Below, in pieces: positions 8,254 to 17,380 of a stretch of DNA of 64,000 nucleotides. How positions within the stretch are numbered: the first letter of the stretch is position 1; every line of letters starts with the position of its first letter. The translations under genes were made by a program, and so were the position numbers. The notes beneath the pieces were generated by a model, which made no database searches, was not told the origin of the DNA, and saw nothing but the letters and a program-made list of their open reading frames with translations. The stretch is taken from the NCBI GenBank assembly GCA_040877935.1, contig JBBDNB010000001.1:62001-126000 (forward strand), in the 5' to 3' direction. This DNA comes from Chitinophagales bacterium. Its GTDB lineage: Bacteria > Bacteroidota > Bacteroidia > Chitinophagales > CAIOSU01.

Positions 8254-9714
8254 GTGCAACAGCTTTTAATATTCTTCTTAGGATTTTTTATAGGTAATCT
8301 GGCTTTAGCTCAGGATGTTGCTTTTTCAGAGCCGGAAAAAATCTCCAGTAAAACCCCTAATTTTCAAATTCTGGGAAAGAACAATGATGGGGTTATACTT
8401 TATAAATATGGCAAAGGGGATTATGAGATCAATGCTTTCAATTCCAATTTAAAAAATATATGGTCTAAAAAAATTAGAATTCCAGAAGATGAAGCCGATA
8501 TCAAGAGATTTGTGATTTTTCCGGACTCTACCTGGATGTTTTTTTCATCAATAGATCAAAATGGGATCGGGCAGATCAAAAGCATGTTGCTGTCCTCAAA
8601 ATTTGAATATTCAAGTCAACCGATACTACTCGACACCCTAAGTCATAACAAATATCTGATTGAAGACCGGCTGAAAATAGTTCATTCTAAAGACAGGAGT
8701 CATTTAGTTGCTTATTTGCCTTTTTATGAGGGCAACAATATGGATGCGCTGTATCTCTTAGGCATACAAGGTAAAGATTCGGTATATACACGCAGCTACT
8801 TTCAAAATAATTTGCCGGGAGATTATATCCTTAGAAAAGTAGAACCCGATAGCAAGGGAAATGTATTCATTTTACTGGAACACGAAAAGAAAGGAGATAA
8901 TAGGAAACCAATGAGTCAGCCGGAATACTTGTTATGGAAATACGACAGAGTCACTGATCTTTTTATACAGATCAGAGTGGATTTTGAAAGGCCTTTTTTT
9001 GATAAGCTGATGATGGATATTGACAATCACAACGAAAGCATAGTACTCAGTGGTCTATATGCCGATGCTGAAGGAAAATTATCAGAAGGCTATTACCTCG
9101 GAATTTACGATATAAAATTGGATGCTTTAACAGTAAATCGCTATGAACCCTACAATAGAGAGATATTTGCCAAAGTTACCGGCAAGGAAGATGAAAAAAT
9201 GCAGGGGTTTTATTCTTTTAAAATAAGTGATATCGTTCTGCGCTATGACGGGGGAGTGAATATTTTAATAGAGTCCTCTTTTGACAATACTGAAAGTATG
9301 GAAATTCCTTCCTTTACACCTTCTGCCGGGCCAAATTATCGCACAGTGAATGTGATTTACTACAATGATGTGATTGTACTGTCAACTAAAGCCGATGGTT
9401 CGCTCGACTGGTATTCCGTAGTGAAAAAAAAACAGGTTTCAGAGGATGATGAAGGTTTCTTTTCTTCCTACTGCCTGCTAACAAGACACAACCACCTCCG
9501 ATTGATCTACAATGAGGAAATTTATCACAAAACCAATATCAACGCATACAGAATAGATAAGAAAGGGGGGCAGCAAAGAAAATTTGTATTGAATGCAGCA
9601 GATAATAATATTTTTCTGGTGCCCTCACTGGGCAAGCAAATTTCTGCAACAGAGGTTTTAATTCCCAGTTTTAAGCGCAATTATTTCCGGCTTGTGAAAT
9701 TTAATTTTAACTAA
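8254..9714 (+). CDS. secreted hypothetical protein, 486 aa, possible beta-propeller
   Basis: Not recognised by name. It starts with GTG at 8254 (MQQLLIFFLGFFIGNLALAQ), a clean signal peptide, so it is periplasmic or outer-membrane associated. The mature protein consists of repeated beta-strand segments with aromatic and charged ends (for example DSTWMFFSSID and LLWKYDRVTD), which suggests a propeller-like fold; that is inference. It is followed after 4 bp by the DUF6427-type membrane protein gene, so the two are probably cotranscribed and may act together at the envelope. Confidence 0.72.
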   Translation: MQQLLIFFLGFFIGNLALAQDVAFSEPEKISSKTPNFQILGKNNDGVILYKYGKGDYEINAFNSNLKNIWSKKIRIPEDEADIKRFVIFPDSTWMFFSSIDQNGIGQIKSMLLSSKFEYSSQPILLDTLSHNKYLIEDRLKIVHSKDRSHLVAYLPFYEGNNMDALYLLGIQGKDSVYTRSYFQNNLPGDYILRKVEPDSKGNVFILLEHEKKGDNRKPMSQPEYLLWKYDRVTDLFIQIRVDFERPFFDKLMMDIDNHNESIVLSGLYADAEGKLSEGYYLGIYDIKLDALTVNRYEPYNREIFAKVTGKEDEKMQGFYSFKISDIVLRYDGGVNILIESSFDNTESMEIPSFTPSAGPNYRTVNVIYYNDVIVLSTKADGSLDWYSVVKKKQVSEDDEGFFSSYCLLTRHNHLRLIYNEEIYHKTNINAYRIDKKGGQQRKFVLNAADNNIFLVPSLGKQISATEVLIPSFKRNYFRLVKFNFN

Positions 9715-9718
9715 ACCC

Positions 9719-10723
9719 GTGCTTTCATTCTTTGACAACAACAAACCATTTCTAATCCTCCCGCTTTTCCTGCTGGTATTAATATTGCATTTGCGTTTGT
9801 TTTTTGATGGAATAAGCCTGGCCCATACAGATGTACAGGCACCAATTGCACAATCTTTAGTAAGGGTGTTTGATCTAAGTAGCGGGATGCCGGTCTGGCT
9901 CGTTTTTATAATCAGTAGTGTGCTGCACTTTCTTGCTGCTTTGGTCTTTAATCAGTTTTTCAATGATTTTAAATTTATAGACCGTCAGTCACATTTGCCT
10001 GCCTATATGTATATTTTAGTCAGTTGTTATTTCACTGATTTCCTGCAATTACACCCCATGCTCTTTGCCAATATCCTCTGTCTGCTTTCCCTGAATCAGC
10101 TCTTTTTGGCATACAATGCCAAACAAGCATTTAAAGCCATATACAATGGTGGGTTTTTAATTGCACTCGCAGCACTTTTTTATTTCCCTTTTCTAATGCT
10201 TATTCCTGTTTTGATAATTGGGTTATTTGTATTCAGGGGCTTTATATGGCGCGAATGGACAATTCTTGTATTGGGAATCCTAACCCCCTTCTATCTGCTC
10301 CTGGCTTATTTTTATTTGAGCGGACAATTTGTTTCAAGATTTGGAATGCAATTGTCTCCAAAAGTAAAAACCCTGGGGCAGATGTTTGAGCAAATGAACT
10401 GGTTGGATTTTACACAATCTGCAATACTGATAATTATTAGCATATTTGCCTTATTTGTGATTCAGTCCAATTATTTCAACAGCCAGATAAAGATCAGAAA
10501 GTACTTTACTGTTTTTTACTGGTTACTGGCTTTTTGTGTTATAGCAGCTTTGGTTGAATTTCCGCCAGATCTTAAGCAATTTATGATTTTAACCTTACCT
10601 TTGTCCTTTGCTTTCAGCTACTTGATTATGAGCCTGGAAAACAAGCGCTGGGCTAATTTGCTCAATATAATTCTATTGTTGATTATATTCTCCGGACAGT
10701 ACTTTGGGATCATTTTTAATTAG
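9719..10723 (+). CDS. polytopic membrane protein, DUF6427-like
   Basis: A 334-residue protein starting with GTG at 9719, four bases after the preceding stop. It has about ten hydrophobic segments, short loops and an Asp/His-containing first loop (SLAHTDVQAPIAQ). It resembles the DUF6427 family of Bacteroidota inner-membrane proteins, whose function is unknown to me. Tight spacing suggests coexpression with the secreted protein upstream. purQ starts 49 bp downstream on the same strand and may be read from the same or its own promoter. Confidence 0.72.
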   Translation: MLSFFDNNKPFLILPLFLLVLILHLRLFFDGISLAHTDVQAPIAQSLVRVFDLSSGMPVWLVFIISSVLHFLAALVFNQFFNDFKFIDRQSHLPAYMYILVSCYFTDFLQLHPMLFANILCLLSLNQLFLAYNAKQAFKAIYNGGFLIALAALFYFPFLMLIPVLIIGLFVFRGFIWREWTILVLGILTPFYLLLAYFYLSGQFVSRFGMQLSPKVKTLGQMFEQMNWLDFTQSAILIIISIFALFVIQSNYFNSQIKIRKYFTVFYWLLAFCVIAALVEFPPDLKQFMILTLPLSFAFSYLIMSLENKRWANLLNIILLLIIFSGQYFGIIFN

Positions 10724-10772
10724 CCGCAGAAAACAAAAAAATAGCTTTTTTAATACTAAAACATAGAAACAG

Positions 10773-11480
10773 ATGAAATTTGGCGTTGTAATCTTTCCCG
10801 GATCTAATTGCGACAGAGACATGATCCATGTATTGCGCAATGTAATGGGTGCAGAAGTAATAGAATTGTGGCACAAAGCAGAAAGTTTAGCTGATTTCAC
10901 TACCGATGATTGTATTGTATTGCCAGGTGGTTTTTCCTATGGTGATTATCTGCGATCAGGGGCTATTGCGCGTTTTTCCCCTATTATGAAATCTGTTGTT
11001 GAATTTGCCAATAATGGCGGTTATGTTTTTGGTGTTTGTAACGGATTTCAGATTTTATGCGAATCGGGTTTGCTTCCAGGGGCATTACTTAGAAACAATA
11101 ATCAGAAATTTATTTGCAAAAACATACACATAGTTCGCCAAACAAAAAACACAATATTGACTCAAAGAGTGGGCGTAAATAAAGCCTTGAAGATTCCCAT
11201 AGCACATGCTGAAGGACGCTATTATGCTGATAAAGCAACGATAGAAAAATTAAATACCAACGATCAGGTGCTTTTTAGATACTGTGATAAAGATGGCGAA
11301 ATTCTAAATTTGGCCAATCCAAATGGTTCAGTAGATAACATTGCTGGAATTTGCAATGAACAACGCAATGTTTTTGGTATGATGCCTCACCCGGAACGTG
11401 CAGCTGAATCTATTCTCGGCAATGATGCCGGCTTGTCAATGTTTCAGTCATTACTAAGCGGAAAACTGCAAACTGCTTAA
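10773..11480 (+). CDS. purQ: phosphoribosylformylglycinamidine synthase, glutaminase subunit PurQ
   Basis: Class I glutamine amidotransferase that supplies ammonia to PurL in the fourth step of purine synthesis. The 235 aa match the usual PurQ length. Visible motifs are FPGSNCDRD at the N-terminus, PGGFSYGDYLR, the nucleophilic cysteine C89 in GVCNGFQ, and the His-Glu pair in MMPHPERA. It is a separate small subunit, so a separate purL and purS are expected elsewhere. Another purine gene, purD, lies at 52.4 kb, so the pathway genes are scattered. Confidence 0.97.
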   Translation: MKFGVVIFPGSNCDRDMIHVLRNVMGAEVIELWHKAESLADFTTDDCIVLPGGFSYGDYLRSGAIARFSPIMKSVVEFANNGGYVFGVCNGFQILCESGLLPGALLRNNNQKFICKNIHIVRQTKNTILTQRVGVNKALKIPIAHAEGRYYADKATIEKLNTNDQVLFRYCDKDGEILNLANPNGSVDNIAGICNEQRNVFGMMPHPERAAESILGNDAGLSMFQSLLSGKLQTA

Positions 11481-11537
11481 CTTTTTCAGTTACGGACAGG
11501 ATATAATCACATTCGTGTAAAATGTGATTTCAAAAAA

Positions 11538-11855
11538 TCATGCAGCGAAGGGGACATATTCTACTTCCTCTAAAATATATTTTCCAATAAAGGGATTGAG
11601 CGATTGGGGCGTAACTATTTCGACCTTTCTTTGGAGTAAATTTTGCAAGAAATCATGTAGGGCAACAAAGTTTTTAAGGTTTTTTTGCGCTTTGTTAATT
11701 TCAATGAAAAAATCTACATCACTATTGCTGTGGATATTTCCTTTTACAAAGGATCCGAATATACCGAGTTTTTCAACTCCGAAGCCTCGCAATTCCTTCT
11801 CTTTGGAAAGAACCTGATCAATGAGTTCTGTTTTGTTTTCTACAGGTCTGTTCAT
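11538..11855 (-). CDS. MNT-type minimal nucleotidyltransferase (MntA-like)
   Basis: Small 105-residue polymerase-beta-fold nucleotidyltransferase. The active-site motif GSFVKGNIHSNSDVDFFIEI (about residues 34-53) shows the Gly-Ser start and the two metal-binding aspartates in SDVD. Such proteins are usually the antitoxin of HEPN/MNT pairs and modify or inhibit the HEPN partner. Here no HEPN gene is seen on either side: purQ ends 57 bp away, and upstream lies only a short unassigned ORF on the other strand. So it is an orphan or the remains of a pair. Confidence 0.8.
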   Translation of the reverse strand: MNRPVENKTELIDQVLSKEKELRGFGVEKLGIFGSFVKGNIHSNSDVDFFIEINKAQKNLKNFVALHDFLQNLLQRKVEIVTPQSLNPFIGKYILEEVEYVPFAA

Positions 11856-11962
11856 AATAGATGAAATCTACGACTATCTCAAACAGTTTGTAAAAGAACA
11901 GGAAAAACCAAGGAGCCCCATTGGATTTAAACTGAAGCAGAGTTTAATTTACACTCCCTATC

Positions 11963-12352
11963 CTAGTCAAATTCTAAAAGAATATTCAAACTAAAATCTT
12001 CTGAATAACCTAGGTTTTTACAAAATTGTGAACCCAAATCACATTCGCAACAATCATAACATTCTATTATCCAATAATCCTTGTTTCTGTTATTATTTGC
12101 CGGAAATGCCCGTTCATACTTCCATACTTTATGCTCCAAGAATAATTTATTGGCTTTAGAATTATCTGTTAGAACAATTCCATTTTTTATTTCCTCGACA
12201 ATTATTGCGCTATCCGGCACATATACTATTACCATATTTGGCACATATTCTCCAGAATCTCTACAACACTCATCTTTTTCCTCCTTATTGCAAGATGTTA
12301 TTACAATACAAGAAATGGAAATTATCAAAATCAGTTTAGACAATTTAATCAT
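11963..12352 (-). CDS. small cysteine-rich lipoprotein
   Basis: Not recognised. A lipoprotein signal is clear: hydrophobic residues 7-19, then a lipobox ITSC with the acylated cysteine near residue 21, followed by Asn and charged residues. The mature part contains two cysteine clusters, ECC near residue 29 and a CYDCCEC cluster near residue 100, plus one further Cys in QFCKN. These suggest metal binding or several disulphides. It ends with a hydrophobic strand. No neighbour suggests a partner; asd starts 140 bp upstream in the same direction but is not close enough to imply an operon. Confidence 0.65.
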   Translation of the reverse strand: MIKLSKLILIISISCIVITSCNKEEKDECCRDSGEYVPNMVIVYVPDSAIIVEEIKNGIVLTDNSKANKLFLEHKVWKYERAFPANNNRNKDYWIIECYDCCECDLGSQFCKNLGYSEDFSLNILLEFD

Positions 12353-12491
12353 AACTTAATTTTTAATAAGCATTAGATATTTCCACTAATATAAAAATAA
12401 ATAGTGCATAATTACCATTATCTGTTGAATAGGGACTTAACAGATGGCAGAAGGCATCTTGCGAGAAATAATGCTGCTTAAGACAAGATCA

Positions 12492-13481
12492 CTATACCAA
12501 ACCCTTCTCCACCAAATACTCCGCAATTTGCACAGCATTGGTAGCGGCTCCTTTTCGCAAGTTGTCCGAAACAATCCACATATTCAGCGTATTGGCATTG
12601 GACTCATCCCTGCGCAGGCGGCCAACAAAGGTTTCGTCTTTATCATGGGCAAAAAGCGGAAATGGATATTCCAGCTTTTCGGGATCGTCTTTTACCACTA
12701 CACCCGAAGTATTGCTCAATAAATTTCTCACTTCAGCCAAATCAAAATCCCTTTCAAATTCCACATTCACGCTTTCGGAATGTCCGCCTACTGTGGGAAT
12801 ACGCACGGCCGTAGCGGTAATGCCAATTTGCGGAGCAGAAAGAATTTTGCGCGTTTCGTGTACCAGCTTCATCTCCTCTTTGGTGTATCCATTGTCCAGA
12901 AAAACATCACAATGTGGCAGGCAATTTTTATCAATGGCATAAGGGTAAGCCTTTTCTCCTTCCTTGCCCGCACGTTCGTTTTCCATTTGCTGCACGGCTT
13001 TCACGCCCGTTCCCGTCACCGATTGGTAAGTGGAAATCACCAAACGCCTGATGCCATATTTTTGGTGCAGCGGATTCAGGGCCAATACCATTTGAATGGT
13101 TGAGCAATTGGGATTGGCAATGATCTTATCTGTTTTTGTTAATGCAGTAGCATTGATTTCCGGCACAACGAGCGGAACATTTTTGCCCATGCGCCAGGCA
13201 GAGGAATTGTCCACCACAGTAGTTCCCACGGCCTTGAATTTTGATGCCCATTCCAGCGATACACTTCCACCTGCCGAAAACAAAGCAATATCCGGAGCAG
13301 CATCCACGGCCTCCTGTAATGTGTGAATGCGGTATTTCTTCCCCTTGAATGACAGCATTTTTCCTGCAGATCTTTCCGATGCGGCAGGAATAAATTCATC
13401 CACGGAAAAATTTCTTTCCTCTAAGACCTGTATCATTTTTTGCCCAACCAATCCGGTTGCGCCTACCAAAGCCAGTTTCAT
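12492..13481 (-). CDS. asd: aspartate-semialdehyde dehydrogenase
   Basis: NADP-dependent reduction of aspartyl phosphate to aspartate semialdehyde, the branch point to lysine/diaminopimelate, threonine and methionine. The 329 aa open with the nucleotide-binding GATGLVGQ. The active-site cysteine is C126 in NPNCSTIQ, with the substrate segment STYQSVTGTG after it and the catalytic His region GGHSESV. Length is normal. It stands alone on the minus strand, divergent from the large surface protein gene at 13608. lysA, later in the same pathway, is at 56.1 kb. Confidence 0.97.
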   Translation of the reverse strand: MKLALVGATGLVGQKMIQVLEERNFSVDEFIPAASERSAGKMLSFKGKKYRIHTLQEAVDAAPDIALFSAGGSVSLEWASKFKAVGTTVVDNSSAWRMGKNVPLVVPEINATALTKTDKIIANPNCSTIQMVLALNPLHQKYGIRRLVISTYQSVTGTGVKAVQQMENERAGKEGEKAYPYAIDKNCLPHCDVFLDNGYTKEEMKLVHETRKILSAPQIGITATAVRIPTVGGHSESVNVEFERDFDLAEVRNLLSNTSGVVVKDDPEKLEYPFPLFAHDKDETFVGRLRRDESNANTLNMWIVSDNLRKGAATNAVQIAEYLVEKGLV

Positions 13482-13607
13482 ATAGTTATTTATTGTTTGA
13501 ACATGATGCTTTGAGCTGCTTTAAAAGACAGTTTCTGAATAACATCATTTTATTAAGTCACAAAAATAAGGCTAAAAAATATCCCAAAAAATAGCTTAAT
13601 TTGCTTT

Positions 13608-16600
13608 GTGCGAATATTATTGTCCTTAATAGCTGTCCTCGGTTTTTACTTTAGTGCATTAGCGCAGTTTAGCGATGATTTCTCCGATGGAGATTTCAGC
13701 AACAATCCTACCTGGTCGGGTATGGATTCCCTGTTTGAAGTAAATGCCAGCAACCAATTGCAACTGAACGACACCGTTCCTTTGAGTGCCGCCTACCTAA
13801 GTACGGAAAGCGAAGCCATTGAAAACGGGCATTGGGAATTTTTGGTACAAATGGATTTCAATCCCTCCTCGGCCAATCTGGCACGGATCTATCTGGTTTC
13901 CGACAAAGCCAATTTGCTGGATGATGTCTTTGGCTATTATGTAGAGCTGGGCGGCACGCCCGATGAAGTAAGTCTCTACCGCCAGGATGGTTCCAGCGAT
14001 ACCAAAATTATTGATGGAAAGGACGGTAGGATCAGTATGTCATTTGTAAATGTGCGGGTAGAAGTTTTCCGCGACAGCTCTGGCAATTGGGAATTGTATG
14101 CCGACAGCACCGGTGGCACTGATTTTATCCAGGAAGGCTCGGTGTTTGACAATACTTATTTCAGCTCATCCTATTTTGGGGTACGTTGCAATTATACGAG
14201 CACCCGATCCGATAAATTTTTCTTCGATGATTTTCAGGTTAGCGGACAGCCCTATATAGACAATGTGCCGCCCGAATTGGACAATTTGCTTTTGGAAAGC
14301 GACAGCACTTTGCTCCTGACTTTTTCTGAAGGCATGGATTCCACGGCTTTGGACAATAACAATTATTCAGTCAATAATGGCATTGGAAATCCGGCAAATG
14401 CAACAGCCACACAGGCCGACCTCTCGCAAATCCGCTTGGAATTTCAACCGCCCTTTTCAGTGAATGGCGTTTATACTTTGAGCTTTTCCAATTTGACCGA
14501 TCCTGCGGGCAATCCTTTGGTGCAAAATTCATCAGACTTTACTTTTTACAAAGCTCAAAAAGGCGATGTAATCATCAATGAAATATTGGCGGACAATAGT
14601 CCTGTCGTTGCTTTGACAAATGATCCTGGACTGGAATACATCGAATTGTACAATCGCAGCAGTTTTGATATCAATTTGAATAACTGGACAATTGAGGACA
14701 ACCTTTCCAGCGGCAGCATTCCAAACATTATTTTACCAGCCGATAGCTTTGTAGTTTTAACTACTTCAACAAATAGCGACAGCCTGTCTTTTTATGGTTT
14801 TAGCGGAATTTTTGTAGGCGTGCCTTCTTTTCCCGGGCTCAACAATGGCGGTGAGCTGATTGAGCTGAAAGCACCGAATAGCAGTATAATTGATCAAGTA
14901 GAATACAAAACCGAATGGTATGGCGATCCCGTGAAGGAAGAGGGTGGCTATTCCTTAGAGCGCATCGATCCTGATTTTGAATGTCCGGGTGGAATCAACT
15001 GGTTAGGTTCCGATGCTGCTGAGGGCGGAACGCCCGGTTTTAGCAACTCCGTAAAAAGCAGCATCACAGATAATATTACACCCGAAATTGAATCCCTGAT
15101 ATTGGCAGGAGCCGATTCCCTTTTGCTTACTTTTTCTGAAAGTATGGACAGCGCTGCTTTAAATGTGGCCAATTATATTATTTCGCCCGGCAATGTTTCT
15201 GTTGCCAATATTTTGGCCGAAAACGAATTGCTGCAAACTTTCACCCTGATTTTGAATAATCCAATTAATATTGGGACTGTTTACGAACTCCTTTTAAATA
15301 ATCTGAGAGATTGCCCGGGAAATACCCTTGTCGGCAATACCGAAAATTTTGCCATTCCAGAAATGCCCAAAGCCAATGATGTGATTATTTCGGAGATCAT
15401 GCCCAAGCCTGATCCTGAAGTGGAATTGCCCAATCAAGAATATGTGGAATTGTGGAATAGAAGCGATAAAGTGCTCAACCTGAAAGACTGGGCTTTTTCT
15501 GCCAACAATTCCTCTGTAACACTGCCCGATCGACTCTTTTTGCCCGGTGACAGGATCATTCTGGTTCCCAAAGAAAATGCAGCGGATTTTGAGGCGTATG
15601 GCGAAGTATTGTCCCTTTCCCGATTGCCACAGCTCACCAATAGTTCCGGTACTTTATTGCTTTTTGACAATACGGAAAAAGTAATTGACCGAGTGCTTTA
15701 TTCCAATACCTGGTTCAATAGCAATATCAAAAAAGAAGGCGGGTGGGCTTTGGAAATTATAGATGGAAATAATCTGTGCCAGGGCGAGGGAAATTGGACA
15801 GGTTCAAAGGATGCTAAAGGCGGTACCCCGGGACAGGAAAATTCGGTAGCGGCAGAAAACCCCGATGAAATTGCTCCGCGCATCAATCACATTGTTTATG
15901 AAGCGCAAGATTCCCTCGTGTTGTTTTTTGACAGTCCCTTGGATGAAGCTGCTGTTTTGTCAGCCAATTTTGATTTGTCGCCACAAGATTTGGGTATTGG
16001 GCAGGTTTCATGGTCTGCATTGGAGCCGGAAAAAGTGCGCATAAAATTACAGGACAGTCCGCGGCAGAATACCATTTACACACTCACATGCAGCGAAATA
16101 ACGGACTGTGCCGGAAACGAGGTGGATGAAAATTTCAATTCCGCCCGCTTTGGCATTCCCGAAAAACCGGAGGAAAATGCCGTTGTCATCAATGAAATAT
16201 TGTTCAATGCCAATACTGGGGGCAGCGATTTTGTGGAATTGTACAACCGCTCCAATAAGATTTTTGATCTGCGCGATTTAGTCATTGCGCGGGCACCATA
16301 CGGCTCCCGAGACGATTATGATGCCTCTGCCATTTGTTCCGAAAATGGTTTTCAGCTTCTACCGGGAAATTTTGTGGTGCTTACCCCCGACCCTGAAAAC
16401 ATTGCGGAAAACTATACGGTGGAAGATGAAAGAACCCTGCTGGAGGTGGACGATATGCCGAACTACCTGAACAGCGATGGGATTGTGGCTCTGCTCAATA
16501 AAAGCCTGGAGCCTTTGGATCAGTTGGAATATATCGAGGACTGGCATTTTCAGTTGCTGCAAAGTGTGAAAGGCGTTTCGCTGGAGCGCATCAATTACGA

Positions 16601-17024
16601 ACGACCTACGCAGGATGCCGACAATTGGCATTCGGCAGCAGAGGCTGCGGGCTTTGCCACTCCGGGAAGGGAAAATTCCAATTTTTCAGCAAATTTCAGT
16701 ACAGAAAACAATATTCACCTGGAGCCCAAACTTTTCTCTCCCGATGGCGATGGCTATAAAGATCTATTGCAAATCCATTACCAGTTCAATCAGCCTGGTT
16801 ATGTGGCCAATATTAGGATATTTGACGGGGAAGGGCGGCCGGTAAGGAGATTGACCAATAACAAACTATTGGAAGCCAAGGGCTACCTCACCTGGGACGG
16901 CACCACGGACGATCAGACCAAAGCCCGCATCGGCACTTATATCTTAATGTTTGAAGTATTCGAGCCCAATGGCAACACTTCCAAATTCAAGAAATCCTGT
17001 GTGCTTGGAGGGAGGTTGGATTGA
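13608..17024 (+). CDS. large secreted multidomain protein with three Ig plus lamin-tail modules
   Basis: A 1138-aa exported protein starting with GTG at 13608. Signal peptide 1-19 (ending SALAQ). Residues about 20-215 look like a lectin/LamG-type sandwich starting with FSDDFSDG. Then come three repeats of an Ig-like domain (starting near 217, 485 and 751, each with LLLTFSE or LVLFFDS) followed by a lamin-tail domain (near 320, 590 and 857, each with INEIL or ISEIM and YIELYNRS-like cores). The end (from about 1035, LFSPDGDGYKD) is a FlgD/gliding-motility C-terminal Ig type, used as a type IX secretion signal. So it is probably sorted to the cell surface. No catalytic domain was seen, so an adhesive or structural role is inferred. 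Confidence 0.85.
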   Translation: MRILLSLIAVLGFYFSALAQFSDDFSDGDFSNNPTWSGMDSLFEVNASNQLQLNDTVPLSAAYLSTESEAIENGHWEFLVQMDFNPSSANLARIYLVSDKANLLDDVFGYYVELGGTPDEVSLYRQDGSSDTKIIDGKDGRISMSFVNVRVEVFRDSSGNWELYADSTGGTDFIQEGSVFDNTYFSSSYFGVRCNYTSTRSDKFFFDDFQVSGQPYIDNVPPELDNLLLESDSTLLLTFSEGMDSTALDNNNYSVNNGIGNPANATATQADLSQIRLEFQPPFSVNGVYTLSFSNLTDPAGNPLVQNSSDFTFYKAQKGDVIINEILADNSPVVALTNDPGLEYIELYNRSSFDINLNNWTIEDNLSSGSIPNIILPADSFVVLTTSTNSDSLSFYGFSGIFVGVPSFPGLNNGGELIELKAPNSSIIDQVEYKTEWYGDPVKEEGGYSLERIDPDFECPGGINWLGSDAAEGGTPGFSNSVKSSITDNITPEIESLILAGADSLLLTFSESMDSAALNVANYIISPGNVSVANILAENELLQTFTLILNNPINIGTVYELLLNNLRDCPGNTLVGNTENFAIPEMPKANDVIISEIMPKPDPEVELPNQEYVELWNRSDKVLNLKDWAFSANNSSVTLPDRLFLPGDRIILVPKENAADFEAYGEVLSLSRLPQLTNSSGTLLLFDNTEKVIDRVLYSNTWFNSNIKKEGGWALEIIDGNNLCQGEGNWTGSKDAKGGTPGQENSVAAENPDEIAPRINHIVYEAQDSLVLFFDSPLDEAAVLSANFDLSPQDLGIGQVSWSALEPEKVRIKLQDSPRQNTIYTLTCSEITDCAGNEVDENFNSARFGIPEKPEENAVVINEILFNANTGGSDFVELYNRSNKIFDLRDLVIARAPYGSRDDYDASAICSENGFQLLPGNFVVLTPDPENIAENYTVEDERTLLEVDDMPNYLNSDGIVALLNKSLEPLDQLEYIEDWHFQLLQSVKGVSLERINYERPTQDADNWHSAAEAAGFATPGRENSNFSANFSTENNIHLEPKLFSPDGDGYKDLLQIHYQFNQPGYVANIRIFDGEGRPVRRLTNNKLLEAKGYLTWDGTTDDQTKARIGTYILMFEVFEPNGNTSKFKKSCVLGGRLD

Positions 17025-17380
17025 TGGGGAAGCCCTAACAGTATTGACTCTCTGAATCAAAGACTTTATTCTATAACTATACTTCATTAATAATTGGGGA
17101 CTATAAAGACCTAAGCAGATTATAAAATTGGCAATAGGATGACTTGCATGACAAATTTGATGCCTAAGGAAATCTCCATGCGTTAAGTCTTAATAATGAA
17201 GCAACGCTTGTACAGCAAAACAGATAGCCGTCATTCTTCAACCATTATCAGATAGAGGAAAAACACTGAGAATGCCTAACTCCGACAGAGTTCACATGCT
17301 ATATTGCCTCACAAAAACAAATTCCTACAAATATTGCAACAGCGGTCAGATTGCTGATCAGAATTGAAGACTTTCATATT
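17025..17380. other. 356-bp non-coding stretch
   Basis: Lies between the surface protein gene and the convergent PiT-like gene. No convincing ORF, RNA gene, strong hairpin or terminator was seen on either strand. It is a plain AT-rich spacer as far as I can tell. Confidence 0.5.

Noticed and set aside
11505-11529. Hairpin AATCACATT/AATGTGATT after purQ
   Set aside because: Stem is short and AT-rich and no T-run follows, so I do not call it a terminator.
11821-11994. Plus-strand ORF of 57 codons overlapping the start of the MNT gene, ending LKEYSN
   Set aside because: Reads smoothly and could be a gene remnant, but I recognise no domain, it overlaps the opposite gene, and it lacks a promoter. 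Kept out of the gene list.
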